Shown here: positions 55,545-63,862 of the stretch, in pieces
Layout: each line of letters begins with the position of its first letter
Numbering within the stretch: position 1 is the stretch's first letter
Assembly: GCF_003479805.1 (NCBI RefSeq)
Contig: NZ_QUHV01000004.1
Coordinates: 71,442-135,441 of the forward strand
DNA: 64,000 nucleotides
Source: Collinsella sp. AF08-23
Lineage (GTDB): Bacteria; Actinomycetota; Coriobacteriia; Coriobacteriales; Coriobacteriaceae
Direction of reading: 5' to 3'
Notes under the pieces: generated by a model
What the model was told of the DNA's origin: nothing
The model's input: the letters and a program-made list of their open reading frames with translations, nothing else
The model's database searches: none
Translations under genes and position numbers: made by a program

Positions 55545-56261
55545 TTAGTCTATGCGCCACACGGGATCGGCAGCAGTGCCGGTGACCAGCAGCTCGGGTT
55601 GGTTTCCGTGCCATGCCAGCGCGTAGTCATCTCGCGCGACGGGGTCGACGCCGTCATCGCACCCGAATGCCGCGTAGTATTCACCGAATCCCACCCCGCC
55701 CGGCACGACGTATGCGGTCGTTTCCCCATAGAGCAAAAAGTTGTAATGGACGGCGACAACGCGGTCGCCTGCCGGGCTTGGCGGATTGAGGACGTGGGTA
55801 ATTTTCAGAGATAGCAGAAGCCCTTCGGCGAATATCGTCCAGACGGATGCGCATAGGGCGCATGTGAGCATGATGCGACTCAGGTGTCGCATGAGATGGC
55901 CGGGGCAACGTGCGGCACGGCTCGCGTCTCGTGCGAAACGATCTCGGGGGCGTATGAAGCGGTCCATGCACCGCGCGGAGTGGTCGAGGCTCCGTACGAA
56001 ATGACCCGTGTGTTGCGTGAAGCGACCCGGGCGCCGATCCCGGGATGTCGATTCGGCGTCGTCTCGCCGGTGCTTCCGATACAAACGCGAGGCGAGCACC
56101 AGCGTGGGGCATGTGAGCGCCACCAGGAATATGGCGAGGCTTCTGCATGACGCGATTGCGACCGGTCCAATGAGGAGGGGCGCATCGAGGGTGCTCGGCA
56201 CGGAGGTGTGCAGCGCAAGAGCCGCCCCGCCTGCGACGAGCGCCGCGAGATCAGCGCGCAT
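55545..56261 (-). CDS. Hypothetical membrane protein of the DUF2975/XRE operon
   Basis: 238 residues: two to three membrane helices near the N-terminus (ALVAGGAALALH, LAIFLVALTCPTLVLASRL), a long Arg/His-rich middle (~80 residues), one more helix (IMLTCALCASVWTIFAEGLLLSL) and a soluble C-terminal domain rich in Tyr and Gly. ATG 56261 overlaps the XRE gene end by 11 bases, so it is coupled to it. No family recognised. The basic middle segment is odd and could be a degraded linker. Confidence 0.6.
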   Translation of the reverse strand: MRADLAALVAGGAALALHTSVPSTLDAPLLIGPVAIASCRSLAIFLVALTCPTLVLASRLYRKHRRDDAESTSRDRRPGRFTQHTGHFVRSLDHSARCMDRFIRPRDRFARDASRAARCPGHLMRHLSRIMLTCALCASVWTIFAEGLLLSLKITHVLNPPSPAGDRVVAVHYNFLLYGETTAYVVPGGVGFGEYYAAFGCDDGVDPVARDDYALAWHGNQPELLVTGTAADPVWRID

Positions 56262-56496
56262 CGGCGCCACGGGAATGGAAATCCCCGTCATGCTCCGGCA
56301 CGTATTCCAGAATGTCACCTGGCTGGCAGTTGAGCTCCCGACATATGGCTTCGAGCGTGCTGAAACGGATGGCCCGGGCCTTACCGGTCTTGAGGATGGA
56401 GAGATTGGTGGTGCTGATACCCACGCGCTCGGACAGTTCGCCGAGCTTCATCTTGTGCCTCGCGAGCTCCACGTCGAGGTTAATCCGAATTCCCAT
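56251..56496 (-). CDS. XRE-family HTH regulator (YozG-like)
   Basis: 81-residue Cro/CI-type repressor: RINLDVELARHKMKLGELSERVGISTTNLSILKTGKARAIRFSTL, with the HTH at about 17-38, and a tail ICRELNCQPGDILEYVPE. It is the usual partner of DUF2975 proteins (YoaS/YozG pair); the start lies two bases after the DUF2975 stop. Likely represses its own operon through the inverted repeat at 57018-57039. Confidence 0.9.
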   Translation of the reverse strand: MGIRINLDVELARHKMKLGELSERVGISTTNLSILKTGKARAIRFSTLEAICRELNCQPGDILEYVPEHDGDFHSRGADAR

Positions 56497-56498
56497 GG

Positions 56499-56996
56499 CT
56501 ACACCGTCAGATCTGCGTCGTCTTTGAGCTCGGTCGCACGCATGGTGAGGTGGACGAGCGCGAATGCGATGGCACTCAGGCAAAGGCTTCCCATGAGGAG
56601 CGACAGGGCAACGATGAGCGAGTAGGGAGCCGCGGCGGCAAGTGGAATCCACAGGAGGGCGCATGCGAGCCACGCGGTCGCGGCGGCTCCGTACCAGAGC
56701 GTCGCCCGTGAGAGGAGTCCGGCTGCCCTGCGTTCGAATCCCCCATTATCGCCGACGAGCGTGAACACGCGCCAAATGTAGGAACCTGCGCATATGAGGA
56801 AAATGAGGCCACATGCGGAGGCGATCGTTATGGGAAAGCGCGCATCGCTGAGGGCTTTGGCGGCGACGAGCGCCGCCGGGGCTTGCAAGACCATGATGCT
56901 GCCGAGAGGGCTTGCGATCCACGCGAGCGCCGCGCAGGCGATGATCATCCCCGCATCGACGGCCTTCAGTACAAGCGAAACTGGTTTGAGATTCAT
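56499..56996 (-). CDS. DUF2975 membrane protein (YoaS-like)
   Basis: 165 residues with four membrane helices (starting near 10, 50, 98 and 128) and the DUF2975 pattern FTLVGDNGGFERRAAGLLSRATLWYG after the second helix. Function unknown; the family is nearly always next to an XRE regulator, as here. First gene of a three-gene operon. ATG 56996 has GGAGGG three bases upstream. Confidence 0.88.
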   Translation of the reverse strand: MNLKPVSLVLKAVDAGMIIACAALAWIASPLGSIMVLQAPAALVAAKALSDARFPITIASACGLIFLICAGSYIWRVFTLVGDNGGFERRAAGLLSRATLWYGAAATAWLACALLWIPLAAAAPYSLIVALSLLMGSLCLSAIAFALVHLTMRATELKDDADLTV

Positions 56997-57017
56997 GTCC
57001 CTCCAATCAAACTTGAA

Positions 57018-57039
57018 TATCGATGATTATATTACGATA
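57018..57039 (-). promoter_or_regulatory. Promoter and operator of the DUF2975 operon
   Basis: TATCG-N12-CGATA inverted repeat (57018-57039) brackets a TATAAT read on the minus strand (57026-57031). It lies ~22 bases before the DUF2975 ATG, well placed to be blocked by the XRE protein. Confidence 0.6.
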
Positions 57040-57257
57040 AACATAAAATTGGAGAGAAATAGGATTGAGCATAAAAGATTCTCGATGCAAGCATCACTAA
57101 CTTCACTCCAATTCGGGACCTACTGCGTACCGAATTGAGCTGGTCGCAAGATGGGCGACGGGAAACGTAGAGCCATGCCGTGGAATAAATTTTGTCCGAA
57201 CGATCGAGATCATCTCAACCTCGCGGGCGAATGCGGCGCAGAAGGCCTCCGAGGAAA

Positions 57258-57290
57258 TGGTGCAATTGGGGACGTACCCCAATTGCACCA
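57258..57290. repeat. REP-like palindrome / terminator after the restriction operon
   Basis: TGGTGCAATTGGGG (57258-57271), loop ACGTA, CCCCAATTGCACCA (57277-57290): 14-bp perfect arms. The core GGGGACGTACCCC resembles REP sequences mobilised by RAYT-type transposases. Read on the minus strand it follows the small ORF and could also terminate it (TTTCC after the stem). The rest of 57040-57257 shows no gene. Confidence 0.6.
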
Positions 57291-57297
57291 GTTTGCC

Positions 57298-57441
57298 CTA
57301 CAGCGTGAGCAGCCCCCGGCCAAAGGCGCTGGGAAACAGGAACGTACGGTGCTTGGGGTGGCCGCACTTATCCACGCCAAGGACGACCTCGATGTGGCCG
57401 TATTCGCGGTTGATGTCCACAACTTCACCGTAAAGGTTCAT
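57298..57441 (-). CDS. Small conserved-looking protein at the end of the mod-res operon
   Basis: 47 residues from ATG 57441 (MNLYGEVVDINREYGHIEVV...KHRTFLFPSAFGRGLLTL), or 51 from GTG 57453. It reads as a small beta-barrel-like strand set (GEVVDINREYGHIEVVLGVD). It begins 26 bases after the res stop and shares its direction, so it is probably the last gene of the restriction operon. Family not recognised. Confidence 0.5.
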   Translation of the reverse strand: MNLYGEVVDINREYGHIEVVLGVDKCGHPKHRTFLFPSAFGRGLLTL

Positions 57442-57467
57442 CGGTTCCGGCACCCCCTTAAGCGCGT

Positions 57468-60400
57468 CTACGCTTTCACTGCCTCGTATTGGTACGTTGT
57501 GCGAACGTTGTAGCGGAAGTCGTTTCCGAGGTCCAGCGCCTCGAAGTGCTTCTTGGCGCAGCCGATCTTGATCTTCTCCGCGTCGCGCAGGGCGGGCTCG
57601 CCGTTCTTGCCGCCCTTGGTCTCGGTCACGAAGTACACGCGGCGCTCGCCGTCGGCCTCCTCGACGTACGCCCAGTCGGGGTTGTAACTGCCGAGCGGCG
57701 TGTCGATCTTGAACGCCGAGGGCAATTTCGCGAACACGAGAACCTCCTCCTGCTTGTCTAGAGCCTCGGCAAAGGAGCGCTCGACCCCCGCCGAGTCGTA
57801 GACCACGTAGTTGTACAGGCTCTTGCTCGTCATGTCCGGCTTCCACGCGTTCTGCCCAAGGTAGGCCGTGTAGTCGTCAAGCTCGAGGTCGCGCATGGTG
57901 TACCACTCGTCCTCGGGAAGGCGCACGTACTTGATGCCCTGGGCGATGAGGTCGTTCTTCACGCGGTTGATCTTGTCGCCGACCTGCGCGAGGAAGGTCG
58001 CGGGGTCGATCTCGAACTCGTCGAGGCGGCTGCAGCCCTCGAGGATCGCCTTGATGGTGCCGCGGGTGAGCCCGACGGCGTCCTGCAGCTCTGCGATCGG
58101 GTCGGGAAGGTCGTATTTCACCTTTCCCGAAACGGACACCACGGAGGTGCCCGTGCCCTCGGCGCTCACGCCCGCGTCGTCGATGCCCAGCGAGGCACGC
58201 TCGCTCGTCACCTGGGGCGGGCGCACGGCGAGCATGCCGTCGACAGCTTCGATGGCATGTTCGATGAGCTTGCCGGAGTCGACCTCGACCTGGAAGCGCG
58301 TGCGCTGGCGGATGCGGTCCCACAGGGCCTGGAACGCAGGGTCGAGCGTGACGTCCTTCTGCAGCTCGACCGAGACCTCCTTGGCCTTGTCACGGATCTG
58401 GACCCTCTGGGACTTGTGGATGATGATCGCCTCGACCTGCTCCTTGGCAGGCTCGAGCTCGGCGGGGAGCTCGACCTTGCCCTCCTCGGCGGCCGCCTTC
58501 AGCTCGGGCGTCACCGCGCCCTTGTCGTCGACCATGCCGGTCGCGACGAGGTGGTCGTAGACCTGCTTGGACTTCTCGTAGCCCAGGCGCTCCTCGACGC
58601 CATCATCGCCCTTGACCGTGACCTTCGTGAAGCTCTCCGGAGTGATGACGCCGAACTTGAAGTCCTCAGCCTCAAGCTCCTTCTGCAGGCCGTTGGCGAA
58701 GTCGTCGTAGCTCTCGTTCGCGATGACGGTGAGCACGTTCGCCTCTGGGTCGTACAGGCGCTCGCCATCCTGGTTCACGCACAGGCGCAGACCGCGGCCG
58801 ATCTTCTGGCGCTTGGTCAGGTTGTCCTTTGTCTCGACGAGCGTGCAGATCTGGAACACGTTGGGGTTGTCCCAGCCCTCCTTGAGCGCGGAGTGGCTGA
58901 AGACGAAAGAGACGTCCTTGTCCGCGTCCTTGCCGTCCGGGAAGGAGATGAGCGTCTCCTTCTTCTGCATGATGAGCTCGAAGGCCCCGGCGTCGTCGGC
59001 GGTGCCGGCGGCTCCCTTGGAGTCCTTGGACTTGCCCTTCTTGTCCTTGGCGAAGTATCCCTGGTGCACGGCGTGGGGGTCGCGCACCAGCGGGGCGCCG
59101 ACGGCTTCGTAGCACTCGAGCCACGTGCCCTTGCCGATCCCCGCCGCCTTTGCGATGCGACGAGGCGCCTTCGAGTTCAGGGCACCTGCGTACTCCTCCT
59201 CAGACATCAGGGCGTACAGGCCGCCGTGGACTTCGGGCTCGTAGACGCGGTATCGGTCGACGCGGTCGATGAAGAAGAGCGAGAGCACCTTCACGCCGCG
59301 CGGCCACAGCTCGAACTGGCGGGCCAGGTGGTCCTCGATGGTGCGGCGGATCTGCGCGCGCTTGACGACCTCCTCGTTGACGTCGCCCAGCGCCTCGCCG
59401 AGCTCGAGCACCTCGCCGTTCTGGAACTCTATGAACTCGTCGCCCACTGCGGCGCCGATGTTGTTGACCACCCAGCCGCTCTCGTAGTCGCTGTTCTCGC
59501 CGCTCTTCTGGTAGAGGTCGTTGCCGGTCTTCACCGTGACGGCCTTGCGCTTCTGCGTGCCGTCGGCCTGGCGCACGTCGATGGACACCTTGGCGGAGAA
59601 CGGGTCGGACTTGACGGACTCGAGCCTCACGTACGCGCCGTTGAGGTTCGCCTCGGCCTTGATCGAGTCCACGCAGATGCCCTTCACCAGGTGGCGCTCG
59701 AAGGCGTCGACCGGCGTGAGGCGGTAGATCATGTTGTAGGCCTGCTTGTGCGTGGCCGAGTAGCGCAGCACGAACAGCGGGTTCAGGCTCTTGATGGCGG
59801 CCTTGGCCTGCTTGGTGTTGTCGACGCTCTGGGGCTCGTCGATGATGACGACGGGCTTGCAGGCGCTCACGAGCTCGCGAGGGCTGAAGCCGCCGGTGAG
59901 CTTCTCGCTGGGACGGTGGAAGAGGTTGCCCTCCTTCGCGGTGCCATCCTTCTCGAGGCCCTTGTTGAACGCGTCGATGTTGATGACCATGACCTGGATG
60001 GAGCTCGACGTGGCGAAGTTACCCACCGGCCCCATGTCCTTCGAGTCGTACACGAAGTAGTCGAGCGGCGTGCGGTCGTAGAGCGTCTCGAAGTGCCTGC
60101 GGGTGGTCTGGAGGCTCTTGAGGACGCCCTCGCGGATGGCCACGCTCGGCACGACGATAACGAACTTGGTGATGCCGTAGCGGCGGTTTAGCTCGTAGAT
60201 GGAGCGGATGTAGACGTAGGTCTTGCCGGTGCCGGTCTCCATCTCGACGGTGAAGTCTCGCAGGCGCCCATCGGTGAGGACGTCGGTTGCCGGGAGGCAG
60301 CCCTCCTCCTGCACGGCGTGCAGGTTGTCGAGGAGCTGGCCCGGCGCCACGCGAAGCTCGTTGCCGTGGCCGACCATGAGCTCGCCGATTGCCGTCTGGC

Positions 60401-60530
60401 CTTTGCGGCCGGAATCGGCGGAGAATACGCTGCCAATAAATTGTTGTCCGCGGAACAGGTCGCAGGTTGCTTCGATGGCCTCCAGCTGGTGCTGCTGGTC
60501 GGATGAGAACTTGAACTCGAGCGCCGCCAT
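57468..60530 (-). CDS. res: Type III restriction endonuclease subunit Res
   Basis: Restriction subunit of a type III R-M system: an ATP-driven DEAD/DEAH helicase-nuclease that needs Mod for target recognition. 1020 residues: Walker A VEMETGTGKTYVY near residue 95, motif II IIDEPQ, motif III YSATH, motif VI region QKIGRGLRLCVN, and a C-terminal PD-(D/E)xK nuclease, NPDWAYV followed by TETKGG. ATG at 60530 is one base from the mod stop. Intact in sequence, but its Mod partner is truncated, so it should be inactive or need Mod from elsewhere. Confidence 0.95.
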   Translation of the reverse strand: MAALEFKFSSDQQHQLEAIEATCDLFRGQQFIGSVFSADSGRKGQTAIGELMVGHGNELRVAPGQLLDNLHAVQEEGCLPATDVLTDGRLRDFTVEMETGTGKTYVYIRSIYELNRRYGITKFVIVVPSVAIREGVLKSLQTTRRHFETLYDRTPLDYFVYDSKDMGPVGNFATSSSIQVMVINIDAFNKGLEKDGTAKEGNLFHRPSEKLTGGFSPRELVSACKPVVIIDEPQSVDNTKQAKAAIKSLNPLFVLRYSATHKQAYNMIYRLTPVDAFERHLVKGICVDSIKAEANLNGAYVRLESVKSDPFSAKVSIDVRQADGTQKRKAVTVKTGNDLYQKSGENSDYESGWVVNNIGAAVGDEFIEFQNGEVLELGEALGDVNEEVVKRAQIRRTIEDHLARQFELWPRGVKVLSLFFIDRVDRYRVYEPEVHGGLYALMSEEEYAGALNSKAPRRIAKAAGIGKGTWLECYEAVGAPLVRDPHAVHQGYFAKDKKGKSKDSKGAAGTADDAGAFELIMQKKETLISFPDGKDADKDVSFVFSHSALKEGWDNPNVFQICTLVETKDNLTKRQKIGRGLRLCVNQDGERLYDPEANVLTVIANESYDDFANGLQKELEAEDFKFGVITPESFTKVTVKGDDGVEERLGYEKSKQVYDHLVATGMVDDKGAVTPELKAAAEEGKVELPAELEPAKEQVEAIIIHKSQRVQIRDKAKEVSVELQKDVTLDPAFQALWDRIRQRTRFQVEVDSGKLIEHAIEAVDGMLAVRPPQVTSERASLGIDDAGVSAEGTGTSVVSVSGKVKYDLPDPIAELQDAVGLTRGTIKAILEGCSRLDEFEIDPATFLAQVGDKINRVKNDLIAQGIKYVRLPEDEWYTMRDLELDDYTAYLGQNAWKPDMTSKSLYNYVVYDSAGVERSFAEALDKQEEVLVFAKLPSAFKIDTPLGSYNPDWAYVEEADGERRVYFVTETKGGKNGEPALRDAEKIKIGCAKKHFEALDLGNDFRYNVRTTYQYEAVKA

Positions 60531-60531
60531 G

Positions 60532-61449
60532 CTAGACCGTCCTCAATTCGATCTCACAGCCCATGCGCTCGCCGGCGTGCTTGAAGATCTGCACGGCGTT
60601 GAGCTTGAGGGTGTCGTCGAGGACGGAATCGAGGATGAGAACGCGCCTGGGCTCCATGTCGGCGATGGCCTCGAGCGCCTCAATGGTGAGGCCTCGGGAC
60701 ATGCAGCAGACGAGCTCGTCGCAAGCGACGGACCAGATGGGATAGCCCGCGGCTTCAGACTTCTCGACGGGCAGCGTGAGCTCGAGGCCCCATTTGAGCA
60801 TCATCTCGAAGACGATATCCATATCGGAGCGATCGGGCTTGACCACGTCGAAGAGGAGCTGACCGGGCTCGGGCTTCTCAATGCCGGACTCATCGAGCTC
60901 GAACACACGGAAGCCGATGTCGGGAAGCTGCTTGGGTCCCTCGCCAAGCTTGAGTTGACGGTTGGATTCCTCGAGCTCGGTTTTGATTTTGTCGCCTGCG
61001 CGGCGAATGCGTCCTTCGCCTATGTCGCAGAGAGTCTCATACCCGTCCTTGTAGGCGTCGCGTTTCGGGTCACAAGGCTCTGGAAGCTGGACAAGGATAA
61101 ACTGATAGCGATCATCTTTTCCGAGCTCCTGCAGGAACATGGCATGGGCGGTCGATGCTGAGCCTGAGAAAAAATCAAGCACAATATCACCCGTGCTTAA
61201 ATGCTCATGTACGGTAAAGAAGCAAGCAACCGAAAACAATAGATAGACCGCCAGCACTACACTATTCCGAACCAAAGACCAAAAGATAAGCATTTTGAGA
61301 AAATCTAAACTTTTGGATTTTCCTACAATGCCGACTACGGCGGAATCCCTCCCACTCCTTATATATTTCTTTCTGTATACATTGAATTTGTATTTAGTAA
61401 AATGCAGACAACACCACGGATCGGCTTTTGGCTGGACAATTCCAACCAA
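60532..61449 (-). pseudogene. mod: Type III methyltransferase subunit Mod, N-terminally truncated
   Basis: Clear Mod sequence runs from the stop at 60532 back to about 61206: EHLSTGDIVLDFFSGSAST (AdoMet motif I), FILVQLPEPCDP and GRIRRAGDKIKTEL, the C-terminal third of beta-class type III Mod. The DPPY catalytic motif and the target-recognition domain, which precede this in the family, are missing. Upstream the frame stays open through low-GC DNA to 61449 but reads as a hydrophobic, unrelated stretch. A possible scrap of Mod (SKSLDFLKMLI) appears 78 bp further out. Without the TRD it cannot methylate or guide Res. Confidence 0.85.
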
Positions 61450-61539
61450 ACACCGCAGCAGACAGTAGAAACCATTCTGAACGTTAGGAAGCCGGTATGA
61501 TTGTTACATATAAGGGGAAGAAAAATTTCTTTTAGATAC

Positions 61540-61568
61540 TTGTTTTCCTAAAACTGATGTGATATAAT
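61540..61568 (+). promoter_or_regulatory. tet(W) promoter
   Basis: TTGTTT (61540-61545), 17 bases, TATAAT (61563-61568): near-consensus sigma-70 promoter ahead of the leader peptide. Confidence 0.85.
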
Positions 61569-61597
61569 AATTCATGTCCAGAAAAGGAGTAAAAAAT

Positions 61598-61621
61598 ATG
61601 CGGCAAGGTATTCTTAAATAA
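61598..61621 (+). CDS. tet(W) leader peptide
   Basis: Seven-codon ORF MRQGILK with AAGGAG eight bases upstream, ~30 bases after the promoter. By analogy with tet(M), translation of a short leader and ribosome stalling by tetracycline govern read-through of the downstream attenuator. Confidence 0.7.
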   Translation: MRQGILK

Positions 61622-61660
61622 AACTATAATCAAAAAGTGGGAACAAAGGATTATGATAGT

Positions 61661-61685
61661 CCCTTTTGTAGGGGCTTAGTTTTTT
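61661..61685 (+). terminator. First attenuator hairpin in tet(W) leader
   Basis: CCCTTTTGTAGGGG followed by CTTAGTTTTTT; the stretch CTTAGTTTTTTGTACCC resembles the tet(M) leader. ACAAAGG upstream can pair with CCTTTTGT as an alternative fold. Confidence 0.55.
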
Positions 61686-61790
61686 GTACCCAATTTAAGA
61701 ATACTTTTGCCTTATCAATTTTGACATATCCCAAAAACAGCACTCACAAACAGGTGTATGCTGCATATGTGTATGTCCGCAAATTATCAT

Positions 61791-61827
61791 CCCCAGTGGT
61801 AAAAGTATTTTACTGCTGGGGATTTTT
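61791..61827 (+). terminator. Second attenuator terminator before tet(W)
   Basis: CCCCAGTGGTAAAA pairs with TTTTACTGCTGGGG (one mismatch), followed by ATTTTT. A GCCC-TTCG-GGGC tetraloop hairpin (61830-61841) lies just before the AAAGGGAGG ribosome site. The layout is that of the tet(M)/tet(O)-type attenuator. Confidence 0.8.
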
Positions 61828-61861
61828 ATGCCCTTCGGGGCAGTAAAGGGAGGACAATCAC

Positions 61862-63781
61862 ATGAAAATAATCAATATTGGAATTCTTGCCCATGTAGAC
61901 GCTGGAAAGACGACCTTGACGGAGAGCCTGCTATATGCCAGCGGAGCCATTTCAGAACCGGGGAGCGTCGAAAAAGGGACAACGAGGACGGACACCATGT
62001 TTTTGGAGCGGCAGCGTGGGATTACCATTCAAGCGGCAGTCACTTCCTTCCAGTGGCACAGATGTAAAGTCAACATTGTGGATACGCCCGGCCACATGGA
62101 TTTTTTGGCGGAGGTGTACCGCTCTTTGGCTGTTTTAGATGGGGCCATCTTGGTGATCTCCGCTAAAGATGGCGTGCAGGCCCAGACCCGTATTCTGTTC
62201 CATGCCCTGCGGAAAATGAACATTCCCACCGTTATCTTTATCAACAAGATCGACCAGGCTGGCGTTGATTTGCAGAGCGTGGTTCAGTCTGTTCGGGATA
62301 AGCTCTCCGCCGATATTATCATCAAGCAGACGGTGTCGCTGTCCCCGGAAATAGTCCTGGAGGAAAATACCGACATAGAAGCATGGGATGCGGTCATCGA
62401 AAATAACGATAAATTATTGGAAAAGTATATCGCAGGAGAACCAATCAGCCGGGAAAAACTTGTGCGGGAGGAACAGCGGCGGGTTCAAGACGCCTCCCTG
62501 TTCCCGGTCTATTATGGCAGCGCCAAAAAGGGCCTTGGCATTCAACCGTTGATGGATGCGGTGACAGGGCTGTTCCAACCGATTGGGGAACAGGGGAGCG
62601 CCGCCCTATGCGGCAGCGTTTTCAAGGTGGAGTATACAGATTGCGGCCAGCGGCGTGTCTATCTACGGCTATACAGCGGAACGCTGCGCCTGCGGGATAC
62701 GGTGGCCCTGGCCGGGAGAGAAAAGCTGAAAATCACAGAGATGCGTATTCCATCCAAAGGGGAAATTGTTCGGACAGACACCGCTTATCCGGGTGAAATT
62801 GTTATCCTTCCCAGCGACAGCGTGAGGTTAAACGATGTATTAGGGGACCCAACCCGGCTCCCTCGTAAAAGGTGGCGTGAGGACCCCCTCCCCATGCTGC
62901 GGACGTCGATTGCGCCGAAAACGGCAGCGCAAAGAGAACGGCTGCTGGACGCTCTTACGCAACTTGCGGATACTGACCCGCTTTTGCGCTGCGAGGTGGA
63001 TTCCATCACCCATGAGATCATTCTTTCTTTTTTGGGCCGGGTGCAGTTGGAGGTTGTTTCCGCTTTGCTGTCGGAAAAATACAAGCTTGAAACAGTGGTA
63101 AAGGAACCCACCGTCATTTATATGGAGCGGCCGCTCAAAGCAGCCAGCCACACCATCCATATCGAGGTGCCGCCCAACCCGTTTTGGGCATCCATCGGAC
63201 TGTCTGTTACACCACTCCCGCTTGGCTCCGGTGTACAATACGAGAGCCGGGTTTCGCTGGGATACTTGAACCAGAGTTTTCAAAACGCTGTCAGGGATGG
63301 TATCCGTTACGGGCTGGAGCAGGGCTTGTTCGGCTGGAACGTAACGGACTGTAAGATTTGCTTTGAATACGGGCTTTATTACAGTCCAGTCAGCACGCCG
63401 GCGGACTTCCGCTCATTGGCCCCGATTGTATTGGAACAGGCATTGAAGGAATCAGGGACGCAACTGCTGGAACCTTATCTCTCCTTCACCCTCTATGCGC
63501 CCCGGGAATATCTTTCCAGGGCTTATCATGATGCACCGAAATACTGTGCCACCATCGAAACGGTCCAGGTAAAAAAGGATGAAGTTGTCTTTACTGGCGA
63601 GATTCCCGCCCGCTGTATACAGGCATACCGTACTGATCTGGCCTTTTACACCAACGGGCAGAGCGTATGCCTTACAGAACTGAAAGGGTATCAGGCCGCT
63701 GTCGACAAGCCAGTCATCCAGCCCCGCCGTCCAAACAGCCGCCTGGACAAGGTGCGCTATATGTTTCAGAAGATAATGTAA
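61862..63781 (+). CDS. tet(W): Tetracycline resistance ribosomal protection protein Tet(W)
   Basis: EF-G-like GTPase that displaces tetracycline from the ribosomal A site. 639 residues, the exact Tet(W) length: G1 [19 protein letters not shown]2 [19 protein letters not shown]3 DTPGHMDF, G4 INKIDQ, and the domain-IV loop [16 protein letters not shown]. The start [20 protein letters not shown] is that of the Tet(M)/(O)/(W) group, and the overall sequence matches my memory of Tet(W) closely. ATG 61862 follows AAAGGGAGG. Codon use and GC differ from the chromosome, consistent with transfer. Confidence 0.97.
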   Translation: MKIINIGILAHVDAGKTTLTESLLYASGAISEPGSVEKGTTRTDTMFLERQRGITIQAAVTSFQWHRCKVNIVDTPGHMDFLAEVYRSLAVLDGAILVISAKDGVQAQTRILFHALRKMNIPTVIFINKIDQAGVDLQSVVQSVRDKLSADIIIKQTVSLSPEIVLEENTDIEAWDAVIENNDKLLEKYIAGEPISREKLVREEQRRVQDASLFPVYYGSAKKGLGIQPLMDAVTGLFQPIGEQGSAALCGSVFKVEYTDCGQRRVYLRLYSGTLRLRDTVALAGREKLKITEMRIPSKGEIVRTDTAYPGEIVILPSDSVRLNDVLGDPTRLPRKRWREDPLPMLRTSIAPKTAAQRERLLDALTQLADTDPLLRCEVDSITHEIILSFLGRVQLEVVSALLSEKYKLETVVKEPTVIYMERPLKAASHTIHIEVPPNPFWASIGLSVTPLPLGSGVQYESRVSLGYLNQSFQNAVRDGIRYGLEQGLFGWNVTDCKICFEYGLYYSPVSTPADFRSLAPIVLEQALKESGTQLLEPYLSFTLYAPREYLSRAYHDAPKYCATIETVQVKKDEVVFTGEIPARCIQAYRTDLAFYTNGQSVCLTELKGYQAAVDKPVIQPRRPNSRLDKVRYMFQKIM

Positions 63782-63862
63782 CGTCTTGCGCAATGCAAGC
63801 GTTCATTGCTGGCTATTGCGAAATATCATTGATAAAATCAGTATCAGAGAGGAGAAACTATT

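Noticed and set aside
57298..57846. Long reading of the small ORF extending into res
   Set aside because: The upstream part is an out-of-frame Arg-rich shadow of res; only the last ~47-51 codons read as protein.
58257..60191. 644-codon open frame on the plus strand opposite res
   Set aside because: Leu/Val/Asp-rich shadow translation; res motifs on the minus strand are complete.
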